Origin: Sinimarinibacterium sp. NLF-5-8
GTDB lineage: Bacteria; Pseudomonadota; Gammaproteobacteria; Nevskiales; Nevskiaceae
Reading direction: 5' to 3'
NCBI RefSeq assembly: GCF_010092425.1
Contig: NZ_CP048030.1
Location: forward strand, 3,136,810 to 3,200,809
Length of the DNA stretch: 64,000 bases
Position numbers and translations under genes: made by a program
Notes under the pieces: model-generated
Seen by the model: the letters and a program-made list of their open reading frames with translations, nothing else
Database searches by the model: none
Told to the model about the DNA's origin: nothing
Shown: in pieces, positions 7,563 to 16,093 of the stretch
How positions within the stretch are numbered: the first letter of the stretch is position 1
Layout of the letters: each line of letters starts with the position of its first letter

Positions 7563-8841
7563 ACACGCAAGTCCTGCGCCCACGCCCACCGCTGCCGCCG
7601 CTGCCGCCGCTGCGCCCGCGCGCGCAGGCATCAACCCACCGTTGTGGCTGCTGGCGGAGTTGACCTATCGCTGTCCGCTGCATTGCGTGTTTTGTTACAA
7701 CCCGATTGATTACGCCAAGCAGCACCAGGAACTTTCCACCGATGAATGGCTGCGGGTGCTGGAGCAGGCGCGCGCGCTGGGTGCCGCACAGCTGGGGTTG
7801 TCCGGCGGGGAGCCGCTGCTGCGCGATGATCTGGAAATCATCGTCCGGCGCGCGCGCGAGCTGGGCTATTACACCAATTTGCTGACCTCCGGGGTCGGCT
7901 TGACCGAGGCGCGCATTGCCGCACTCAAGGACGCCGGGCTGGATCATATTCAGCTGTCGTTTCAGGACTCGACGCGGGAAATGAACGATTTTTTGTCCAG
8001 CACCAAAACCTTCGATCTGAAAAACCGGGTGGCGGCACTGATCAAGCAATACGACTACCCGATGGTGCTCAACTGCGTGCTGCACCGTTACAACATTGAC
8101 CATGTGCAGCAGATTCTGGAAATGGCCGAGCGCATGGGCGCGGAGTATGTGGAGCTGGCCAACACCCAGTTTTATTCCTGGGCCTACCTCAACCGTCGGC
8201 AGCTGCTGCCCACGTTGGAGCAAATCCAGCACGCCGAAGCGGTCACCGACGCTTTTCGCGCGCGCGTCAAAGACAAAATGCGGCTGCTGTTTGTGATGCC
8301 GGACTACCACAGCAATCGCCCCAAAAAATGCACCAATGGCTGGGGCAATCTGTTCATCACCGTGCAGGCCGACGGCACCCTGCTGCCGTGCCATGTGGCG
8401 GGGATGCTGCCGGGTATCCGTTTTCCCAACGTGCGCGAAGATGCGCTGGAATGGGCGTGGTACGACTCCCCCGGGTTCAACCGTTTTCGGGGTGATGGCT
8501 GGATGAAACAGCCCTGCCGCAGCTGTCCTGAAAAGCACATTGATCTGGGCGGCTGTCGCTGTCAGGCCTACATGCTCACCGGCGATGCCGCCAACGCCGA
8601 TCCGGTATGCGACAAATCGGAATATCACCACCTGATTGCCGATGAGGTCGCGCAGGCGCGCGCGCTGGCAATGCAAGGCAAACCCTTGATTTATCGCACC
8701 GATGCGCAATCGCGCGCGCTGATGCAGGCGCCGCTGCGCGCCGAGATGACGCTGGCCGAGCTGCGCTTGCTCGAAGCCGGCGCCAAGCCCACGCCCGAAG
8801 ATCAGCGCGTCGGCCAATGCGCGGCAAAGGCGCCGCACTGA
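7555..8841 (+). CDS. pqqE: Radical-SAM PqqA peptide cyclase PqqE
   Basis: A 428-aa radical-SAM/SPASM enzyme that joins Glu and Tyr of PqqA. The SAM-cluster motif CPLHCVFC has Cys40, Cys44 and Cys47. The C-terminal SPASM domain shows KKCTNGWG, LPCHVAG, CRSCPEKHIDLGGCRCQ and a final PVC, which ligate auxiliary clusters. The N-terminus is an unusual Ala/Pro-rich tail of about 25 residues (ten alanines) before the conserved region, perhaps a flexible leader. The start at 7555 overlaps pqqD by 8 bp. Confidence 0.95.
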   Translation: MSEHASPAPTPTAAAAAAAAPARAGINPPLWLLAELTYRCPLHCVFCYNPIDYAKQHQELSTDEWLRVLEQARALGAAQLGLSGGEPLLRDDLEIIVRRARELGYYTNLLTSGVGLTEARIAALKDAGLDHIQLSFQDSTREMNDFLSSTKTFDLKNRVAALIKQYDYPMVLNCVLHRYNIDHVQQILEMAERMGAEYVELANTQFYSWAYLNRRQLLPTLEQIQHAEAVTDAFRARVKDKMRLLFVMPDYHSNRPKKCTNGWGNLFITVQADGTLLPCHVAGMLPGIRFPNVREDALEWAWYDSPGFNRFRGDGWMKQPCRSCPEKHIDLGGCRCQAYMLTGDAANADPVCDKSEYHHLIADEVAQARALAMQGKPLIYRTDAQSRALMQAPLRAEMTLAELRLLEAGAKPTPEDQRVGQCAAKAPH

Positions 8842-9755
8842 TGCGCGCGGTGGTGCTGGGCGCGGCCGCCGGTGGCGGTTTTCCGCAGTGGAATTCGCAT
8901 GCGCCGGGCTGCGTGCGCGCGCGGCGTGGCGATCCGCAAGCCCTGGCGCGCACGCAGGCATCGGTCGCAGTCAGCGCCGACGGCGTGCACTGGTTTTTAC
9001 TCAATGCCTCGCCTGATCTGCGCCAGCAAATTCAAGACAACGCCATCCTGCATCCCCGCCACGGCCTGCGCAGCACGCCAATCGCCGGGGTGGTGTTGAA
9101 CGGCGGCGATGTGGATGCCATTGCCGGCTTGCTCAATCTGCGTGAGCGGCAGCCATTGTCTGTTTTTGCCAGCGCCCAGGTGCATCAGGTGCTGGACGAC
9201 AATCCGATTTTTGAGGTGCTGGCGCGCGATGTGGTGGCGCGGGTGACGGTTGAACTGGATGTGCCGATGGCGTTGCCGCTGCCGGAAGGTGGCCCCAGTG
9301 GCCTGCTGCTGACGCTGTTTGCCGTGCCCGGCAAAGTGCCGTTGTATCTGGAAGGCGAGGCGGTGCCGGGCATCGTCACCGATGGACGCACCGTTGGCAT
9401 GCACCTGCGGCATGCCGATCAGGATCTGTTTTTTATTCCCGGCTGTGCGGCCATGACGCCTGCGCTGGCCGCGCGCCTGCAAGGCGCCGATACCGTGTTG
9501 TTTGACGGCACCTTGTTTACCGACGACGAAATGATCCGCGCCGGGCTGGGCGTCAAAACCGGCCTGCGCATGGGACATATGAGCGTCTCCGGCGCGCACG
9601 GCACGCTGGCCGCCTTTGCACCGCTGAATGTGCGGCGCAAGGTGTTTGTTCACATCAACAACTCCAATCCGATGCTGCTGGCCGAAAGCGCAGAGCGCGC
9701 GCAGGTTGAGGCCGCAGGCTGGATCGTTGCGCACGACGGACTGGCGCTGCTGTGA
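8841..9755 (+). CDS. pqqB: PQQ biosynthesis protein PqqB
   Basis: A 304-aa metallo-beta-lactamase-fold protein, the iron-dependent hydroxylase that converts the cross-linked tyrosine to a quinone-ready form. The start MRAVVLGAAAGGGFPQWNS and the segments LNASPDLRQQI, GVVLNGGDVDAIAGL, LFDGTLFTDDEMI and MGHMSV are typical. The ATG overlaps the pqqE stop by one base (TGATG). PqqB usually stands between pqqA and pqqC, so its position at the end is a rearranged order. The next small gene begins within 51 bp. Confidence 0.95.
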   Translation: MRAVVLGAAAGGGFPQWNSHAPGCVRARRGDPQALARTQASVAVSADGVHWFLLNASPDLRQQIQDNAILHPRHGLRSTPIAGVVLNGGDVDAIAGLLNLRERQPLSVFASAQVHQVLDDNPIFEVLARDVVARVTVELDVPMALPLPEGGPSGLLLTLFAVPGKVPLYLEGEAVPGIVTDGRTVGMHLRHADQDLFFIPGCAAMTPALAARLQGADTVLFDGTLFTDDEMIRAGLGVKTGLRMGHMSVSGAHGTLAAFAPLNVRRKVFVHINNSNPMLLAESAERAQVEAAGWIVAHDGLALL

Positions 9756-9805
9756 ACGGGCATGAGGCTTGCTTGGGCTTGACTCCAAACCTGCAAGAGC
9801 CGGCG

Positions 9806-10228
9806 ATGCGATCCGTGACTTACGCTGTTGTTGTGATGCTGGGATGCAGCGCCTGGACGCGGGTGCCGGCGCATGAACCGGGCAGCGAGCCGGAGCGCGC
9901 GCTGACCCGGTGCCGCGCACAGACACAGGCCGAGGCCAGACTGTCGTGCTATGACGCCATCCCGTTGGCCAGTTCTGCGGCGCAGCGTTGGCAAGGCCGC
10001 AATAACACCGACACGTTTGCATTTGTTGCAACCGCCAACGCCACCCTGGTGATGACCCATGACGATGCGATTTTTGTCGCCGCGCTCAAGGACGCCGACG
10101 GCAAATTGCTGGAAAACCTGCACCTGGCCGGCCCCGGCAGCCTCAAGGTGCCGCTGCGCGCGGCCGGGGAATATCAAATGTCACTGTCAGCCACCGGACG
10201 CTGGACGGCGCAATTGATCGAACCCTGA
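9806..10228 (+). CDS. Secreted protein of unknown function
   Basis: A 140-aa protein with a signal peptide (hydrophobic VTYAVVVMLGC, cut near VPA-HE). The mature N-terminus has a Cys pair in LTRCRAQTQAEARLSCYDAI, a pattern often seen in small periplasmic proteins with one disulfide. The rest looks like a compact beta domain (TFAFVATANATLVM, GEYQMSLSATGRWTAQL), reminiscent of pre-peptidase C-terminal folds. The ATG at 9806 is chosen for the signal peptide; an earlier start at 9752 overlaps pqqB by 4 bp and adds 18 residues. It lies between pqqB and cytochrome b561 in the same direction. Confidence 0.55.
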   Translation: MRSVTYAVVVMLGCSAWTRVPAHEPGSEPERALTRCRAQTQAEARLSCYDAIPLASSAAQRWQGRNNTDTFAFVATANATLVMTHDDAIFVAALKDADGKLLENLHLAGPGSLKVPLRAAGEYQMSLSATGRWTAQLIEP

Positions 10229-10297
10229 ATGACAGGGTGTTGCCTGCCTGACACAAGTTGTCACGCGCGCGCATCCGTGACCCAAGGAGACAACAAC

Positions 10298-10831
10298 ATG
10301 AGCATCCCGCGCTACCGCAATTCACTGATCGTTGCGCACTGGCTGATGGCGCTGCTGATCCTGGGGCTGATTGGCCTGGGCTGGTACATGGTTGAAATCC
10401 CGCCCAAAACGCCGGCACGAGGTTATTTTTACAACCTGCATAAAGCGTTTGGGCTGATCGCAATGGGCGTGATCGTGCTGTTTGCACTGCTGCGCGCGCT
10501 GCAGCGGCCACCACCGTTGCCGGATTCGATGCAAAGCTGGGAAAAAACCGCCGCACACTGGGCGCATATGCTGACCTACGGATTGCTGCTGGTGGTGCCG
10601 TTGAGCGGCTATGCAGAAGCCAATCTCAACCCCTATGGCATCAAGTTTTTTGGCCTGCACCTCAAACCGTGGGGGCCTGAAATGGCCGGGCTGTCGGCTG
10701 CGCTCAAAACCGTTCATGTGTATAGCGCCAATGCCTTTGCTGGATTGTTGGGCATCCATATCCTGGCCGCACTCAAGCACGCGTTGATCAATCGTGACGG
10801 TGTTTTGCGACGGATGTTGCCCGGGCGCTGA
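10298..10831 (+). CDS. Cytochrome b561 family protein
   Basis: A 177-aa inner-membrane di-haem b protein with four hydrophobic segments. Candidate haem ligands are H14 (LIVAHWLMALL), the histidine of YNLHKAFG near 50, one in KTVHVYSANAF, and one in GIHILAALKH. Such proteins pass electrons between quinones and periplasmic acceptors or superoxide. AAGGAG lies 9 bases before the ATG. Its position after the pqq operon suggests a link to periplasmic oxidation, but an own promoter is possible in the 70-bp gap, which holds a TGACA/TGTCA inverted repeat. Confidence 0.88.
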   Translation: MSIPRYRNSLIVAHWLMALLILGLIGLGWYMVEIPPKTPARGYFYNLHKAFGLIAMGVIVLFALLRALQRPPPLPDSMQSWEKTAAHWAHMLTYGLLLVVPLSGYAEANLNPYGIKFFGLHLKPWGPEMAGLSAALKTVHVYSANAFAGLLGIHILAALKHALINRDGVLRRMLPGR

Positions 10832-10910
10832 AGCGGCTTGGGGCACGTCCGGCAAAGCCCCCGTCATTCGCAAGGCTGACGGCTGGCGGATTGCGGCGCG
10901 CGCGCAACAA

Positions 10911-10946
10911 AAAACCTTTCGCCGCGCGTGCAGCGAAAGGTTTTTT
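10911..10946. terminator. Bidirectional terminator between cytochrome b561 and acyl-CoA dehydrogenase
   Basis: The stem AACCTTTCGC (10913-10922) pairs with GCGAAAGGTT (10933-10942). A-rich and T-rich flanks on either side let it act on both strands. It sits between two converging genes. Confidence 0.75.
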
Positions 10947-10966
10947 AAAACAGCGCGACAGAAGTT

Positions 10967-12109
10967 TTAACGACCCACCAGCGAACGGGCGATGACTTCT
11001 TTCATGATCTCGGAGGTGCCGCCGTAGATGCGCTGAATGCGCGCGTCGCAGTAGAAGCGTGAGATCGGGTACTCAACCATGTAGCCGTAGCCGCCGAACA
11101 GCTGCAGGCAGGCGTCGGTGACGCGGCCTTCCATTTCGGTGGTGGCCAGCTTGAGCATGGCGGCGGTGGGCACGTCCAGTGCCTTGCTGTCGTACAGCGC
11201 CGTGCATTTTTCGGCAAAGGCGCGGTGGACTTCGATATCGGTTTTGACCTTGGCCAGCTCAAAGCGGGTGTTCTGGAAGCTGGCGATTGGCGTGCCGAAG
11301 GCTTTGCGCGTGGTGACGTATTCAATGGTTTTTTCCAACGCACCGAGGGCGTGATAAACCGCCGAGGTGGACAGGATCAAACGTTCGCGTGGCAGCTCGT
11401 CGATGAGGTGACCAAAGCCGCCGCCGAGTTTGCCGAGCACTTCATCTTTGCTCACGCGCAGGTTGTCGAAGAACAGCTCCGAGGTATCGGCGGCATGCAG
11501 ACCGATTTTTTCCAGGTTGCGGCCGCGCTGAAAGCCGGGCAGGGACGTGTCCACGGTGAACAGGGTGATGCCCTTGGCACCGGCCTTGGGATCGGTCTTG
11601 GTGGCCAGCACCACCACGCCGGCGTTCTGGCCGTTGGTGATGAAGGTTTTGGAGCCGTTGATGAGGTAGTCATCGCCATCGGCAATGGCCGAGGTTTTCA
11701 TCCCTTGCAGGTCGGAACCGGCACCGGGTTCGGTCATGCCGATGGCGCCGATGCACTCCCCGCGCGCCATGCGCGGCAGGTATTTCTGGCGCTGCGCTTC
11801 GGTGCCCAGATGCAGGATGTAGGGCGCGGCAATGTCGGAGTGCACCGACAGGTTGGACGCCAGCGCCAGAAAGCCAAAGCGGCTGGCTTCTTCCACCACC
11901 ACCGAGCTGAACTGGAAGGTTGCGCCCATGCCGCCGTATTCCTCCGGCAGATCGACGCACAGCAATCCGGCTTCACCCATTTGCAGGTACAGCTCTTTGG
12001 GAAAAATGCCTTCGCGTTCCCACTTTTCATAATGCGGCTCGACGTTATCGGCCAAAAAGCGGCGCACGGTGTCGCGGAACAGTTCCAATTCTTCGTTGTG
12101 TTGAGTCAT
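10967..12109 (-). CDS. Acyl-CoA dehydrogenase
   Basis: A 380-aa FAD flavoenzyme that makes the 2,3-double bond in an acyl-CoA. It has the three-domain ACAD layout: an N-terminal helical part, the FAD-binding AIGMTEPGAGSDLQGMKT (about 125-142) and INGSKTFITNG, and the C-terminal helical part ending LQLFGGYGYMVEYPISRFY and IYGGTSEIMKEV. The C-terminal motif has Gly where short/medium-chain enzymes carry catalytic Glu (YGGTS, not YEGTS), as in long-chain types whose base lies elsewhere. Single-gene unit with its own 120-bp upstream gap, divergent from the CynX-like gene. Confidence 0.93.
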   Translation of the reverse strand: MTQHNEELELFRDTVRRFLADNVEPHYEKWEREGIFPKELYLQMGEAGLLCVDLPEEYGGMGATFQFSSVVVEEASRFGFLALASNLSVHSDIAAPYILHLGTEAQRQKYLPRMARGECIGAIGMTEPGAGSDLQGMKTSAIADGDDYLINGSKTFITNGQNAGVVVLATKTDPKAGAKGITLFTVDTSLPGFQRGRNLEKIGLHAADTSELFFDNLRVSKDEVLGKLGGGFGHLIDELPRERLILSTSAVYHALGALEKTIEYVTTRKAFGTPIASFQNTRFELAKVKTDIEVHRAFAEKCTALYDSKALDVPTAAMLKLATTEMEGRVTDACLQLFGGYGYMVEYPISRFYCDARIQRIYGGTSEIMKEVIARSLVGR

Positions 12110-12232
12110 GGCGGATCAAAAGGTTGGTATTAAAAAAGGGCGCGTATTGTAAGAGCTTGTGCCCGCGCTGCCAGAAACGGCGCGCGCGGCAAAAACTCCC
12201 CAAGACCGCCATCGTGCAGGGATAATGGGCAA

Positions 12233-13468
12233 ATGACACCACCCCAACCTTCTCGCATCAGCCCGGCCTGGGTCTTGATGGGCATTTTGCTGGCGGCCGT
12301 GAATCTGCGCACCGCCGTGACTTCACTGACGCCGCTGCTCGATCAGTTGGCCGCCACCTTTGGCTTTGGCGCGGTGCTGATGGGCGTGTTCGGCATGTTG
12401 CCTACCGCCGCGTTTGCGTTGTTTGGGGTGATGACGCCGCGCGTGGCACAGCGCATGGGGCTTGAGCGCGCGATCCTGCTGGCGATGGCGCTCACCGCCG
12501 TGGGGCTGTTGGCGCGCGCGCTGGCAGGCGGCGTGGCGGGACTGTTGATCGGCTCGATTGTGGCGCTGGCGGGCGGCGGCATTGGCAACGTGGTACTGCC
12601 GCCGCTGGTCAAACGCTATTTTCCGCAGCGCATTGGCGGCGTCAGTGCGCTGTATATCACCGTGCTGCAAATCGGCACGGCGATTCCGGCGTTTACTGCC
12701 GTGCCGATTGCCCAGGCGGTCGGCTGGCGGGCTTCACTGGGGCTGTGGGCGGCCTTGGGCGTCTTCGCTGCCGTGCCGTGGCTGTGGTTGATCACCGCTC
12801 ATCGCCGGGCACTGGCGCGCGCGCCGCACATCACCGCCCCGGCTGTTCCGACATCCACAGCCCCTGCCGCCGTGCGCGCGCGCCTGCCGGTGTGGCGCAG
12901 CACACTGGCCTGGGGCATGGCGCTGATGTTTGGCGTGACTTCGCTGATCACTTACGCGCTGTTTACCTGGCTGCCGAGTTATCTGGTGCAAGTCGGAACC
13001 ACGCCCGCACAGGCCGGCGTGTTGCTGGGCGTGTTCTCCGCGCTGGGCTTGGTGGGTGCCCTGGGCATGCCGCTGGTTGCGGTGCGGCTGCGCAATCCGT
13101 TTGCCCTGGTGGTGCTGTGTGCGCTGCTCTACAGCGGTGGCTTTGCCGGGCTGCTGTGGTCACCGCTGCATCCGACGCTGCTGTGGGTGATCTTGCTCGG
13201 ACTGGGCGGCAACACGTTTCCGCTGTCGCTGACCCTGATCAACCTGCGCACGCGCGGTGCGGCAGGATCGGCGGCGCTGTCCGGCTTCATGCAAGGGGTG
13301 GGTTACGCGCTGAGCTGCCTTGGGCCGCTGCTGCTGGGCGTGCTGCGTGATCTCACCGGCGGCTGGAACGTGCCGCTGGCGTTTTTATGGAGCTGCGTGA
13401 TTTTGATGCTGATCGGCGGCTGGCAAGCCTGCAAACCGCGCGCGCTGGAAGATGAGCGGGTGCGGTAA
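12233..13468 (+). CDS. MFS transporter, CynX/NimT family
   Basis: A 411-aa inner-membrane protein with about 12 hydrophobic segments. The start (ILLAAVNLRTAVTSLTPLLD) and GGGIGNVVLPPLVKRYFPQR are hallmark stretches of the CynX/NimT cyanate and 2-nitroimidazole transporter group, where LRxxxTSVxPLL begins helix 1. The real substrate is unknown. No cyanase gene is nearby. The ATG at 12233 has only a weak ribosome site. It is a monocistronic gene divergent from the acyl-CoA dehydrogenase; 205 bp without a gene follow it before lipA. Confidence 0.85.
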   Translation: MTPPQPSRISPAWVLMGILLAAVNLRTAVTSLTPLLDQLAATFGFGAVLMGVFGMLPTAAFALFGVMTPRVAQRMGLERAILLAMALTAVGLLARALAGGVAGLLIGSIVALAGGGIGNVVLPPLVKRYFPQRIGGVSALYITVLQIGTAIPAFTAVPIAQAVGWRASLGLWAALGVFAAVPWLWLITAHRRALARAPHITAPAVPTSTAPAAVRARLPVWRSTLAWGMALMFGVTSLITYALFTWLPSYLVQVGTTPAQAGVLLGVFSALGLVGALGMPLVAVRLRNPFALVVLCALLYSGGFAGLLWSPLHPTLLWVILLGLGGNTFPLSLTLINLRTRGAAGSAALSGFMQGVGYALSCLGPLLLGVLRDLTGGWNVPLAFLWSCVILMLIGGWQACKPRALEDERVR

Positions 13469-13673
13469 ACGCCAGCACCCAGACGGCCATTGTTGCCAGA
13501 TGCCGGCGTGATGTATCGGCGTTTGGCCAAACCGATGGATCGCCCTTGCAGGGGGGCGATTGCTGCGGTTGCGCGCGCAGTGACGCGGCGCAAGGGTCAT
13601 AACGTCGCGGCAGCGTCGTCCAACACCAATCGCGCATGCTGAGCGGTTTCGACGTTCTTCGTTCGAATAAAAA

Positions 13674-14576
13674 CTAGCCTGCGACCACACCATGTGCCTG
13701 CATGTCGGCGTGATAGCTGGAGCGCACCATCGGCCCGCTGGCGACGTGTTTGAAGCCCATTTGCTCGCCGAGGACGCGCAGCCGTTCAAATTCATCGGGA
13801 TGCACATAGCGCGTCACGGGCAGGTGATTGCGTGAAGGTTGCAGGTATTGACCGAGCGTCAGCATATCGACGTTGTGCGCGCGCAGGTCGCGCATGACCT
13901 GCTCGATTTCTTCGATTTCTTCACCCAGACCCAACATCAAGCCCGATTTGGTCGGAACCTCCGGGTGCATGGCCTTGAAGCGTTCCAGCAGATCCAGCGA
14001 CCACTCGTAATCCGAGCCGGGGCGTGCCTGTTTATACAGGCGCGGCACGGTTTCCAGATTGTGATTGAACACATCGGGCGGGTGATCTTTGAAGATGGTC
14101 AGTGCCGGATCCATGCGGCCGCGAAAATCGGGCACCAGCACTTCGATGGTCAGGTTGGGTGATTGCGCGCGCGCTTCAACAATGCACGCGGCAAAGTGAG
14201 CGGCGCCGCCATCCAGCAGATCATCGCGATCAACGGACGTAATCACCACATAGCGCAGACCCATCGCGCGGATGGTTTGTGCCAGATGCTTGGGTTCGTT
14301 GGGATCGAGCGCGTTGGGGCGGCCATGTGCGACATCGCAGAACGGGCAGCGTCGTGTGCAAATGTCACCCATGATCATGAACGTGGCGGTGCCCTTGCCA
14401 AAGCATTCACCCAGATTCGGGCAGCTGGCTTCTTCACAGACCGTATGCAAATGGTTTTCGCGCAGCACCTGTTTGAGTTTGATCACCTCCGGGGTGCCGG
14501 GGAACTTGGCGCGAATCCAGGACGGTTTGCGCAACGGCGTCACAGTTGGTTCGATCTTGACCGGAATCCGCGCCAT
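13674..14576 (-). CDS. lipA: Lipoyl synthase
   Basis: A 300-aa radical-SAM enzyme that inserts two sulfurs into octanoyl groups on the E2 and H proteins. It has the auxiliary-cluster cysteines C47, C52 and C58 ([12 protein letters not shown]), the SAM-cluster CTRRCPFC with C73, C77 and C80, and the C-terminal RSSYHA serine ligand region. The ATG at 14576 gives a protein about 20 residues shorter than most LipA proteins. The codons just upstream still encode GEKLRGAEK, matching the usual LipA N-terminus, yet no ATG, GTG or TTG precedes them in frame, so the start is uncertain. lipB is not adjacent. Confidence 0.93.
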   Translation of the reverse strand: MARIPVKIEPTVTPLRKPSWIRAKFPGTPEVIKLKQVLRENHLHTVCEEASCPNLGECFGKGTATFMIMGDICTRRCPFCDVAHGRPNALDPNEPKHLAQTIRAMGLRYVVITSVDRDDLLDGGAAHFAACIVEARAQSPNLTIEVLVPDFRGRMDPALTIFKDHPPDVFNHNLETVPRLYKQARPGSDYEWSLDLLERFKAMHPEVPTKSGLMLGLGEEIEEIEQVMRDLRAHNVDMLTLGQYLQPSRNHLPVTRYVHPDEFERLRVLGEQMGFKHVASGPMVRSSYHADMQAHGVVAG

Positions 14577-14694
14577 TTTTTCTGCGCCGCGCAGTTTTTC
14601 ACCGGCAATCAGACGCTTCAGGGGGATGGCAGGGTGGAGGGAGAATCGCTCATGACAGCTCCAGATGAATACGGTCGCAGGGGGATGCGCCCAT

Positions 14695-14722
14695 AAAAAA
14701 GCGGACGCATTGTAGCGTCCGC
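14695..14722 (-). terminator. Rho-independent terminator after the Roadblock/GTPase operon
   Basis: An 8-bp perfect stem GCGGACGC with loop ATTGTA is followed on the minus strand by six T residues. It lies 45 bp past the stop of the last Roadblock gene and ends that operon before lipA. Confidence 0.85.
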
Positions 14723-14767
14723 CGATGTTGTCATGCTGCGGTGATCAAAAGATCACTGCTATGGCGC

Positions 14768-15127
14768 TCAGACTTCCAGCGCGGATTCGACCTCGGCAAT
14801 TTTGCGGCGTGCCAACGCGAGGTTGGAGCGAGACTTGTCGAGTACCAGATATAAAAACAGTCCCGGATGACCATTGACCAGGCGAATGATGTGATATTGC
14901 TGGCTGAGCGTAATCAGGATGTCTTCGATTTTGTCGCTGAGCTTCAATGAAGCCATGGTTTTGAGCTTGGCGCGCACCACTTCGGTGTTACCGGCCGCGG
15001 CCAGCTCAAGATCGAGACCGGACCCGGCTTGACCCAGCATCATGCCGCTATTGGCATCGACCAGTGCGCTGCACATGGCACCGTCGAGGGTCAGCAGGGT
15101 TTCGAGAGAAGGTTGAATGTTGCTCAT
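14768..15127 (-). CDS. Roadblock/LC7-domain protein (second copy)
   Basis: A 119-aa single-domain Roadblock/LC7 protein (TLDGAMCSALVDANSGMMLG, then RAKLKTMASL and a final FLYLVLDKSRSNLALARRKI). In bacteria these proteins form dimers that bind small Ras-like GTPases, as MglB does for MglA. The ATG at 15127 has AAAGGA upstream and is 25 bp after the first Roadblock gene; the frame is open to 15427 only as a shadow of that gene. It is the last gene of the operon before a strong terminator. Confidence 0.85.
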   Translation of the reverse strand: MSNIQPSLETLLTLDGAMCSALVDANSGMMLGQAGSGLDLELAAAGNTEVVRAKLKTMASLKLSDKIEDILITLSQQYHIIRLVNGHPGLFLYLVLDKSRSNLALARRKIAEVESALEV

Positions 15128-15152
15128 TGGGATTTTCCTTTGGGTTGTGGGG

Positions 15153-15527
15153 TTAAAGCGTGAGTTGTTGAACGCATTGGCGTGCTGCCCAAAGCAGTGC
15201 GCCAGTGACGGTGTCATCAGAGCCGACCAGTGCCAGTACCAGTGGCTGATCGGGGTGAGGCACTTCGATGAGTAAAACTTTGCCTTGACGACCTTCGACA
15301 AGGACGCTGCCGCAGTCGCCGAGTGCCAGCTCTCCCAGCGTGGCCTGGCCGAGTGCCAGCATCGAGCTGGCCATAGCCGACAGGCGGGACGCGGAAAAAT
15401 CGTGCTGACTGGCGCTGGCAACGGCAAAACCGTCAGTGCGCGCCAGCACAGCGCCGCGCAGGGTCGGTAACTGGGTCAGCAGTCGTTGCAGTGCCGCTTG
15501 GCGGAGGTGGTCGGTTGGGTTAGACAT
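15153..15527 (-). CDS. Roadblock/LC7-domain protein (first copy)
   Basis: A 124-aa Roadblock/LC7 protein: LRGAVLARTDGFAVAS is the first strand pair, followed by RLSAMASSMLALGQATLGEL and VLVEGRQGKVLLIEV, in the family order. It differs clearly from the second copy, so the two are probably not interchangeable. It starts 2 bp after the end of the GTPase gene, which suggests coupled translation. A regulator or scaffold role for the GTPase is inferred from the MglA/MglB precedent. Confidence 0.88.
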   Translation of the reverse strand: MSNPTDHLRQAALQRLLTQLPTLRGAVLARTDGFAVASASQHDFSASRLSAMASSMLALGQATLGELALGDCGSVLVEGRQGKVLLIEVPHPDQPLVLALVGSDDTVTGALLWAARQCVQQLTL

Positions 15528-15529
15528 AG

Positions 15530-16093
15530 TCAGGCTGTGGAGGTGGAAAAAGTTTTGAGCAGGTTGTGGGCTTCGATTTGGCTGAGGAGCGCGTCAAGCA
15601 GTAGCAGAACGTCATCGCGCTGGCGCACGTCAACGCTGAAAACCGGCAGCCGTAAGTCGCGACGTTCCAGCCAGTCGAGGTAGTCATCCAGCGTGGTCGT
15701 GCCTTCGTTGCTGCGATTGATGCCAATCACCATCGCGGCACTCTGCGCCAGATCGGCGAACGCCTCGATGTATGGGGCGAGATCAGCCAGCGGGTCGGGG
15801 CGTGAGTTATCGGACAGCAGCACCACGCCCAAAGCGCCTTTACTGCTTATTTTCCACATGAAATCAAAGCGTTCCTGGCCGGGCATGCCGTACAGGCGGA
15901 GCTGCTCGCCGCCGGGCAGCGCAATCTCGCCGTAATCCATCGCAACGGTGGTATGCGTTTTGCCGTGACGTTCCAGATCGGTGTTACGGGCTTCGGTGGA
16001 TACCGGCGGGATATCACTGATCGTGCTGATCGCTGTGGTTTTGCCCGCGCCCATCGGACCGGAAAACAGCAGTTTGAACTCGACCGGCTTCAT
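15530..16093 (-). CDS. Small Ras-like GTPase (COG2229/MglA-related)
   Basis: A 187-aa GTPase. It has P-loop GPMGAGKT (12-19), switch-1 threonine in HTTVAMDYG (about 48-55), switch-2 GMPGQERF (69-76) where the usual Asp of DxxG is Gly, and a degenerate G4 box GINRSN (124-129) in place of NKxD. These departures are typical of the bacterial COG2229 group. The start at 16093 overlaps the stop of the 328-aa gene by 4 bp; an open extension to 16228 is a shadow. With the two Roadblock proteins it forms an MglA/MglB-like module that may control polarity, pili or another localised process. Confidence 0.88.
   Translation of the reverse strand: MKPVEFKLLFSGPMGAGKTTAISTISDIPPVSTEARNTDLERHGKTHTTVAMDYGEIALPGGEQLRLYGMPGQERFDFMWKISSKGALGVVLLSDNSRPDPLADLAPYIEAFADLAQSAAMVIGINRSNEGTTTLDDYLDWLERRDLRLPVFSVDVRQRDDVLLLLDALLSQIEAHNLLKTFSTSTA

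Noticed and set aside
7423..8961. 512-aa frame antisense to pqqE
   Set aside because: pqqE with its cysteine motifs is certain on the plus strand; the antisense product has shadow composition.
15128..15427. Upstream extension of the second Roadblock gene
   Set aside because: It overlaps the first Roadblock gene in another frame and does not resemble a protein domain.
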